Shown: positions 1 to 5,216 of the stretch, piece by piece
How positions within the stretch are numbered: position 1 is the first letter of the stretch
Layout: each line of letters begins with the position of its first letter
Source of the DNA: Gammaproteobacteria bacterium
GTDB taxonomy: Bacteria > Pseudomonadota > Gammaproteobacteria > Burkholderiales > Thiobacillaceae
Direction of reading: 5' to 3'
DNA length: 5,216 bases
Assembly: GCA_018820745.1 (NCBI GenBank)
Contig: JAHJNP010000049.1
Span: forward strand, 1 to 5,216
Position numbers and translations under genes: made by a program
Notes under the pieces: generated by a model
Told to the model about the DNA's origin: nothing
The model's input: the letters and a program-made list of their open reading frames with translations, nothing else
Databases searched by the model: none

Positions 1-409
1 CACGCTGTACGACAACCACTTTCACGACGACGACATCGTGGCGATTGCCGAGCACGACGGCCGCATTGTGCTGACGCGCGACCGCGAATTGCTGAAGCGT
101 CGCGCGGTGACGCACGGCTGCTATGTGCATGCGCTGAAATCGGAAGATCAGCTGCGGGAGATCGTCGAGCGGCTCGACCTGGCGCGCAGCGCGCGGCCGT
201 TCACCCTGTGCCTGCACTGCAATACGCCGCTGCACCCGGTCGACAAGGCCAGCGTGCTGGATCGCCTGCCACCCCGGGTGCAGGTGCTCTACGAGCATTT
301 CAGCACCTGCGATGCGTGCGGGCGGGTGTACTGGGAGGGCTCGCACTGGCGCAACATGCGGCGTCTGCTGGACGGGGTGCTGCCGAACAACAATGCGGGT
401 GGAACTTAA
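1..409 (+). CDS. Mut7-C RNase domain protein with C-terminal zinc ribbon (3' fragment)
   Basis: The reading frame is open from base 2, so the start lies outside the window; 135 residues and the TAA stop are visible. The visible part begins with an acidic D/H-rich stretch (DNHFHDDD), followed by GRIVLTRDRELLKRR. That matches the end of the PIN-like Mut7-C (DUF82) fold, in which acidic residues are thought to bind the catalytic metal. It is followed by two CxxC pairs, CLHC (fragment residues 70-73) and CDAC (103-106), which form a predicted zinc ribbon, and by a basic, Trp-containing tail (YWEGSHWRNMRRLL) typical of this family. Full-length bacterial members often carry an N-terminal ubiquitin/MoaD-like domain; whether this one does cannot be seen. 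The role is inferred to be a cytoplasmic ribonuclease, with substrate unknown. The cytochrome gene follows 45 bases downstream on the same strand with no obvious terminator between them, so read-through is possible. Confidence 0.85.
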   Translation, partial: TLYDNHFHDDDIVAIAEHDGRIVLTRDRELLKRRAVTHGCYVHALKSEDQLREIVERLDLARSARPFTLCLHCNTPLHPVDKASVLDRLPPRVQVLYEHFSTCDACGRVYWEGSHWRNMRRLLDGVLPNNNAGGT

Positions 410-454
410 GGCGAGGTGCGCTCTCTCTCCTGTCTCCTACACGAAAGAAGAACC

Positions 455-925
455 ATGAAGAGCATGAAGTGGAAAATCTTCGCGACCCTGATCGTCGGGC
501 TGGGGCTGTCCGGCTGCGACGGAACGCCCCAGGCCGGACAGACCGAAGGCGACGAGACCCTGATCGAACGCAAGCTGGACCCGGCGCAGGTGGCGCGCGG
601 CAAGGCCGTCTATGAAAAGGTCTGCCTGGAATGCCACGGGGTCGGCGGAAAAGGCCAGCCCGGCGACTGGCGCATCCGCGACGCTGCCGGCCGCTTCCCG
701 CCGCCGCCGCTCGATGACAGCGCGCACGCCTGGCACCACCCCACGGCCGTGCTGCTGGAAATGATCCGCGAAGGCAGCCCCGGCGGGCAGGGCAACATGC
801 CGGCCTGGAAGGGCAAGCTCTCCGAGCAGGAAATGCAGGATGTGGTGGCTTACATCAAGTCGCTGTGGTCCGACCCGGTGTACCAGCTATGGAGGAAAAT
901 GGAGCGGCAATCGCTGGAAGACTGA
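455..925 (+). CDS. Mono-haem c-type cytochrome, predicted lipoprotein
   Basis: A 156-residue protein that should carry one covalent haem and transfer electrons on the periplasmic side of a membrane. The N-terminus is basic (MKSMKWK), followed by a hydrophobic stretch and the lipobox LSGC with Cys21 as the lipidation site. The haem-binding motif CLECH is at residues 57-61, giving a haem ligand at His61. Met115 in GNMPAW is the likely second axial ligand, and the fold ends with the usual class I helix (LSEQEMQDVVAYIKSLW). Between them is a proline-rich PPPPLDDSAHAWHHP segment that recurs in small membrane-anchored cytochromes. ATG 455 is chosen because a purine-rich GAAAGAAG sits just upstream and it begins a proper signal peptide. 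The frame is open back to 416, but that would add 13 residues in front of the signal; ATG 464 is an alternative. No oxidase, reductase or haem-maturation gene is nearby, so the redox partner is unknown. Confidence 0.93.
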   Translation: MKSMKWKIFATLIVGLGLSGCDGTPQAGQTEGDETLIERKLDPAQVARGKAVYEKVCLECHGVGGKGQPGDWRIRDAAGRFPPPPLDDSAHAWHHPTAVLLEMIREGSPGGQGNMPAWKGKLSEQEMQDVVAYIKSLWSDPVYQLWRKMERQSLED

Positions 926-938
926 CGCTTTTCTGCCG

Positions 939-951
939 CCTGCCGGGCAGG
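939..951. repeat. Short GC-rich palindrome upstream of the DUF302 gene
   Basis: CCTGCC-G-GGCAGG is a perfect 6+6 palindrome about a single central base. A second CTGCC at 933-937 can also pair with GGCAG at 946-950, giving a hairpin with an 8-base loop. No T-run follows, so it is not a standard intrinsic terminator for the cytochrome gene. It lies directly before a -10-like box and could be an operator, or simply chance in GC-rich DNA. Confidence 0.3.
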
Positions 952-957
952 GACAGG

Positions 958-963
958 TAAAAT
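958..963 (+). promoter_or_regulatory. Candidate -10 box for the DUF302 gene
   Basis: TAAAAT, in the context GGTAAAATG, lies 36 bases before the ATG and matches the sigma-70 -10 consensus at 4 of 6 positions. No good TTGACA-like element is visible 16-18 bases upstream, so any promoter would be weak or activator-dependent. It would place the transcription start near 970, after the 939-951 palindrome. Confidence 0.3.
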
Positions 964-999
964 GACACCATTGAAATCATCCAAACCAGGAGCAACAAC

Positions 1000-1395
1000 A
1001 TGAGTGAATACGGATTCGACACCCAGATCAGTGGCCCCTTCGACGACGCCGTGGAGAAGGTCACTGCCGCGCTGAAGGCCGAAGGCTTCGGCGTGCTGAC
1101 CGACATCGACGTGCAGGCCACGATGAAGGCCAAGCTCGACGTCGACCTTCGCCCCTACCGCATTCTCGGCGCCTGCAACCCGCCGCTGGCGCATCAGGCC
1201 ATCAGCGCCGAACCCGACGTCGGCATGCTGCTGCCGTGCAACGTCGTGGTGCGCGAAGAGGAAGACGGCAAGGTGACGGTGTCCTTCCTCGACCCCGGCA
1301 TCATGCAGAAGCTGGTGAGCAATCCCGCCGTGCACGGCGTCGCGACCGAAGCGCGTGCGCGCCTGGTGCGGGTGAAGGACAGCCTGGCTGCCTGA
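1000..1395 (+). CDS. DUF302 domain protein
   Basis: A 131-residue soluble protein that is essentially one DUF302 domain. Signs of the family are the N-terminal pattern of phenylalanine, an acidic helix ([24 protein letters not shown]), then the conserved block [16 protein letters not shown] (Cys59 within it), and the strand LLPCNVVV (Cys80) followed by an acidic turn and VSFLDP. There is no signal peptide or membrane segment, so it is probably cytoplasmic. The biochemical function of the family is not established, and I do not assign one. The start is well supported: AGGAG at 988-992 lies 7 bases before the ATG. The gene stands 74 bases after the cytochrome on the same strand and is closed by the terminator at 1411-1438. 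DUF302 proteins occur in many respiratory bacteria, but adjacency to a cytochrome here is only weak evidence of a shared role. Confidence 0.9.
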   Translation: MSEYGFDTQISGPFDDAVEKVTAALKAEGFGVLTDIDVQATMKAKLDVDLRPYRILGACNPPLAHQAISAEPDVGMLLPCNVVVREEEDGKVTVSFLDPGIMQKLVSNPAVHGVATEARARLVRVKDSLAA

Positions 1396-1410
1396 GCGGT
1401 TTGCGCCTAT

Positions 1411-1438
1411 AAAAAAGCCCGCTTCGGCGGGCTTTTTT
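1411..1438. terminator. Bidirectional intrinsic terminator with cUUCGg tetraloop
   Basis: A perfect 12-bp stem: AAAAAAGCCCGC (1411-1422), loop TTCG, GCGGGCTTTTTT (1427-1438). The stem's A-run on one strand is the T-run on the other, so it should stop transcription both ways. It ends the DUF302 gene (stop at 1395) on the plus strand and the DUF2288 gene (stop at 1459) on the minus strand. The loop with its closing C-G pair is the exceptionally stable UUCG tetraloop. Confidence 0.95.
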
Positions 1439-1458
1439 GTAGGCGCCATTCAGGCGGA

Positions 1459-1773
1459 TTACGACGCCAGTTGCTTCGGCACTTCCTGCACCAGCACCCA
1501 CGGTGCCACCACCACCGCCCAGAACATCGGCTGGCGCGCATGCCAGTCCTCGGCGTCGGCGAGTTCGGCGCGCGCGATGCGGCCGTCGGCGAGCCAGGCC
1601 TGCACCGTCGCCGCATCGTTCTCGGCCATGTGCAGGGCAGCGTCGATCAGGTCCACGCCAACGGCGACCTTGATGACGTCGCCGCGCGCGAAGTGGCGTT
1701 CGAGTTCGGGCCAGGCGAGCTGGGCGGTTTCGAGGTTGAGCTTGGCGCGGAGGATGTCGCTGGGAGTCGTCAT
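1459..1773 (-). CDS. DUF2288 family protein
   Basis: A 104-residue protein that matches the small DUF2288 family over its full length. Recognisable segments are ILRAKLNLETAQLAWPELERHFA near the N-terminus, a central acidic helix (DLIDAALHMAENDAATVQAW), and the strongly conserved C-terminal hydrophobic block FWAVVVAPWVLVQEVP. No signal peptide, metal-binding motif or catalytic signature can be seen, and the family has no established function. The sequence before the ATG (CATCTGAA) is a poor ribosome-binding site, so translation may be weak. The gene begins 46 bases after the ygiQ stop on the same strand, with no terminator between and the shared terminator at 1411-1438 beyond it; I infer that it is transcribed with ygiQ. 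The gap between them contains a tandem heptamer repeat. Confidence 0.88.
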   Translation of the reverse strand: MTTPSDILRAKLNLETAQLAWPELERHFARGDVIKVAVGVDLIDAALHMAENDAATVQAWLADGRIARAELADAEDWHARQPMFWAVVVAPWVLVQEVPKQLAS

Positions 1774-1785
1774 TTCAGATGCACG

Positions 1786-1806
1786 TTACAAGATACAAGT
1801 TGCAAG
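1786..1806. repeat. Three-unit tandem heptamer repeat
   Basis: Three contiguous 7-base units read TTACAAG, ATACAAG and TTGCAAG on the plus strand; on the minus strand they read CTTGCAA, CTTGTAT and CTTGTAA. Each unit keeps CAAG and differs at one or two of the first three positions. The array fills much of the 46-base gap between the ygiQ stop and the DUF2288 start and is more AT-rich than its surroundings. Its function is unknown. Confidence 0.75.
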
Positions 1807-1819
1807 GAAGGGGCGAACA

Positions 1820-4132
<2,313 letters not shown>

Positions 4133-4138
4133 GGGGGG

Positions 4139-4144
4139 ATTTTA
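4139..4144 (-). promoter_or_regulatory. Candidate -10 box for ygiQ, consistent with leaderless mRNA
   Basis: On the minus strand GGGTAAAATCCCCCC runs directly into the ygiQ ATG. With TAAAAT as the -10 box, the usual spacing puts the first transcribed base at or within a base or two of the A of ATG (4132). This agrees with the lack of a Shine-Dalgarno there. No clear -35 element is visible at 16-18 bases upstream, which keeps confidence moderate. Confidence 0.4.
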
Positions 4145-4163
4145 CCCGTCTGTAAAAGCACAA

Positions 4164-4203
4164 GAGGGAACGGGGCAGCCAGTGCGGCTCGTCCCGTTCC
4201 CTC
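4164..4203 (-). terminator. Hairpin terminator after the FKBP gene
   Basis: GAGGGAACGGG (4164-4174) pairs perfectly with CCCGTTCCCTC (4193-4203), 11 bp. The interior continues with a G-U and a C-G pair, one bulged C (4190) and AGCC/GGCT, leaving a 5-base loop at 4181-4185. Read on the minus strand it begins 24 bases past the FKBP stop and is followed by TTGTGCTTTT, an interrupted U-tract. Read on the plus strand no T-run follows. It separates the FKBP gene from ygiQ, though the imperfect U-tract could allow some read-through. Confidence 0.7.
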
Positions 4204-4227
4204 CTGGTTGGAAACTGAAGGATAGAC

Positions 4228-4554
4228 TTAGCGAAGCCCCAGCAGTTCCACTTCGAACACCAGCGTCGCGTTCGGCGGAATCACGCCGCCGGCACCGCGG
4301 GAACCGTAGCCCAGTTCCGGCGGGATGGTGAGCTTGCGCTTGCCGCCGATCTGCATGCCGGCCACGCCCTGGTCCCAGCCGGCGATGACCTGGCCTGCGC
4401 CGAGGCGGAATTCGAACGGGTCGTTGCGGTCGACACTGGAGTCGAACTTCTTGCCGTCGGTGAGCCAGCCGGTGTAATGCACGGTCACGGTTTGCCCGGC
4501 GGTGGCGGTGTCGCCGCTGCCGGCGACGAGGTCTTCAATGATGAGTTCGCTCAT
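4228..4554 (-). CDS. FKBP-type peptidyl-prolyl cis-trans isomerase
   Basis: A 108-residue single-domain FKBP that speeds cis-trans isomerisation of Xaa-Pro bonds in protein folding. It has no signal peptide, so it should act in the cytoplasm, and its length matches the minimal human FKBP12-type domain. The active-site pocket residues known from FKBP12 are all present: Tyr27 (VHYTGW), Phe37-Asp38, Phe47, Val56-Ile57, Trp60, Tyr83 (ELGYGSRG) and Phe100. The motif [20 protein letters not shown] is intact, and there is no inserted chaperone flap of the SlyD kind. The start is supported by AGGGA (4563-4567 on the minus strand) 8 bases before the ATG. Nothing nearby suggests a dedicated client. A hairpin terminator lies just beyond its stop. 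Confidence 0.96.
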   Translation of the reverse strand: MSELIIEDLVAGSGDTATAGQTVTVHYTGWLTDGKKFDSSVDRNDPFEFRLGAGQVIAGWDQGVAGMQIGGKRKLTIPPELGYGSRGAGGVIPPNATLVFEVELLGLR

Positions 4555-4558
4555 GGAT

Positions 4559-4624
4559 TCAGTCCCTGGAGTGTGAGGTTTGCAATTGACGCGCGTCTGA
4601 CAGGTGATGCGCGAAGTTGTTCAT
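4559..4624 (-). CDS. Possible 21-residue leader ORF before the FKBP gene
   Basis: An ATG-to-TGA frame encodes [20 protein letters not shown] followed by Asp. Its stop lies 4 bases before the FKBP ATG, and the FKBP ribosome-binding site lies inside it, so the two could be translationally coupled. GTGAG just upstream of the ATG is only a weak ribosome-binding site. If the nearby TGAGAAAAT is the FKBP -10 box, this ATG would not be transcribed. I regard expression as unproven and chance as likely. Confidence 0.15.
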   Translation of the reverse strand: MNNFAHHLSDARQLQTSHSRD

Positions 4625-4668
4625 TTTCTCACGTTTTAACCTGGAAACCGTAGATGGACGCGCTCGAT

Positions 4669-4764
4669 GGTGCGTCTGGGCGCGTGGCTGCCGCGAAGCA
4701 ACAAGGCGGCAGGCCGGTGCCTGCAACGAGGTGCGACAAAGGTAGGCGCGCGACCAGACGTACC
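4669..4764. repeat. Long imperfect inverted repeat enclosing smaller hairpins
   Basis: The outer arms are GGTGCGTCTGG (4669-4679) and CCAGACGTACC (4754-4764), 11 pairs including one G-T. After one G-A mismatch they continue as CGCGTG (4681-4686) against CGCGCG (4747-4752). Inside, CTGCCGC (4688-4694) pairs with GCGGCAG (4706-4712). Alternatively GCAGGC (4709-4714) pairs with GCCTGC (4719-4724) around a CGGT loop. The last two stems share bases 4709-4712 and cannot form together. This could be a structured RNA, a degenerate repeat element or a cruciform-forming site. Confidence 0.45.
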
Positions 4765-4775
4765 AGCGGGTGCGT

Positions 4776-4800
4776 AGCTAACTCACCCAACAAGTAAGCT
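4776..4800. repeat. Small inverted repeat (AGCTaACT / AGTaAGCT)
   Basis: AGCTAACT at 4776-4783 pairs with AGTAAGCT at 4793-4800, with a single central A-A mismatch and a 9-base loop (CACCCAACA). It lies 11 bases to the right of the larger inverted repeat. There is no T-run on either side, so it is not a standard terminator. Confidence 0.35.
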
Positions 4801-4871
4801 CAATCGAAGCAGAAAGCCTCTGAATTCATGCGGCATTCCTTCAGCCGGCAAGCGGTCAACTGCGGTTTTCA

Positions 4872-4900
4872 GGTTCAAACCCTTGGGCGAACCCGGGTTC
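4872..4900. repeat. Palindrome and inverted repeat overlapping the TRAP permease stop
   Basis: GAACCCGGGTTC (4889-4900) is a perfect 12-base palindrome whose end overlaps the TGA stop codon of the TRAP gene. GGTTC (4872-4876) can also pair with GAACC (4889-4893). No T-run follows on the minus strand, so a standard intrinsic terminator is not supported. A hairpin limiting mRNA decay or a protein-binding site is possible. Confidence 0.45.
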
Positions 4901-5216
4901 AGCGCCACTCGGCCGGCAGGTAGTAGGCGTCGGGATCGACGTCGATGGGGATTTCGGTGACGCTGCTGGCGTCCGGCGGCGGGTCGCGCAGCACCACCTG
5001 CGGGAAGGCCAGCACCACCGCGACCATGGCGAGCTGGATGACCAGGAAGGGAATTGCGCCGCGGTAGATGTCTGCGGTGCGGATCGACTTCGGCGCGACG
5101 CTCTTCAGGTAGAACAGCGCGAAGCCGAACGGCGGGTGCATGAAGGCGGTCTGCATGTTGACCGCGAGCATGACGCCGAACCAGATCGGGTCGATGCCGA
5201 GCTTGTAGGCGATCGG
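4899..5216 (-). CDS. TRAP transporter large permease subunit, DctM family (3' fragment)
   Basis: The frame is open to the right edge of the window, so only the last 105 residues and the TGA stop are visible; the full protein in this family is roughly 430-600 residues. It is the large inner-membrane subunit of a tripartite ATP-independent periplasmic transporter, which uses an ion gradient to import a ligand, often a carboxylate, delivered by a periplasmic binding protein. Recognisable parts are GIDPIWFGVMLAVNMQTAFM, the conserved HPPFGFALFYLKSVAP, the RTADIYRGAIPF loop and a final membrane helix (FLVIQLAMVAVVLAF). A roughly 30-residue acidic, Pro-rich tail ends in YYLPAEWR. The internal Met at 5171 is not the true start. 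The binding protein and small permease genes would be expected upstream, outside the window, so the substrate cannot be told. This permease end faces the 344-base gap before the FKBP gene. Confidence 0.92.
   Translation of the reverse strand, partial: PIAYKLGIDPIWFGVMLAVNMQTAFMHPPFGFALFYLKSVAPKSIRTADIYRGAIPFLVIQLAMVAVVLAFPQVVLRDPPPDASSVTEIPIDVDPDAYYLPAEWR

Larger units (their letters stand above)
4555..4898. other. 344-base intergenic region between the FKBP and TRAP permease genes
   Basis: No convincing protein gene is present. Near the FKBP start the minus strand holds TGAGAAAAT (4623-4631), which resembles an extended -10 box, and a 21-codon reading frame (4559-4624) ending 4 bases before the FKBP ATG. 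The middle (4669-4800) is rich in inverted repeats, listed separately. A 47-codon plus-strand frame at 4654-4797 has no homology I recognise and lies across those repeats. The end next to the TRAP gene has GGTTC/GAACC arms and a 12-base palindrome. No tRNA could be folded from GGTTCAAACCC at 4872-4882, because no acceptor or anticodon arm matches. Confidence 0.6.

Noticed and set aside
962..1003. 13-codon frame (ATG at 962) whose TGA overlaps the DUF302 ATG
   Set aside because: It has no ribosome-binding site, and its ATG overlaps the candidate -10 box, so it would not be transcribed from that promoter. The ATGA overlap looks accidental.
850..1449. 199-codon open frame on the minus strand
   Set aside because: It covers the DUF302 gene and the bidirectional terminator in antisense and encodes no known family.
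4654..4797. 47-codon plus-strand frame in the FKBP-TRAP gap
   Set aside because: Arg/Gly/Ala-rich product with no recognisable motif, lying across the inverted repeats; a GGAAA upstream is not enough to support it.
4669..4800. Integron attC site
   Set aside because: The inverted repeats lack paired RYYYAAC and GTTRRRY core sites in the right places, and no integrase or cassette genes are visible.
4865..4905. tRNA-like T-loop sequence (GGTTCAAACCC)
   Set aside because: No matching acceptor, D or anticodon arms could be found around it, and the TRAP coding sequence starts immediately to the right.

Overview
This is a GC-rich, densely packed chromosomal window. The gene families (YgiQ-type radical SAM, DUF2288, Mut7-C, a TRAP DctM permease, a lipoprotein cytochrome c) and the codon use suggest a betaproteobacterium, possibly a respiratory or autotrophic lineage. 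That placement is inference from family content; there is no rRNA or other marker gene here.

Layout. Three genes run rightward at the left: the 3' end of a Mut7-C RNase/zinc-ribbon protein (1-409), a mono-haem c-type cytochrome lipoprotein (455-925) and a DUF302 protein (1000-1395). They meet a leftward block at a perfect bidirectional terminator with a cUUCGg loop (1411-1438). The leftward block, listed in its own direction of transcription, is: the 3' end of a TRAP transporter large permease (4899-5216), a 344-base gap, a small cytoplasmic FKBP-type prolyl isomerase (4228-4554), a hairpin terminator (4164-4203), ygiQ (1820-4132) and a DUF2288 gene (1459-1773). The last two are probably one transcript.

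Functionally this looks like a set of housekeeping and accessory genes rather than one pathway: electron transfer (cytochrome), protein folding (FKBP), an orphan radical-SAM enzyme, small conserved proteins of unknown function, and organic-acid-type uptake (TRAP). I see no mobile element, CRISPR array, phage gene, tRNA or rRNA.

The features most worth a second look are non-coding. These are a -10 box placed so that ygiQ mRNA may be leaderless, a three-unit heptamer tandem repeat between ygiQ and the DUF2288 gene, nested inverted repeats in the FKBP/TRAP gap, and a 12-base palindrome over the TRAP stop codon. I found no convincing evidence of a new multi-gene system.
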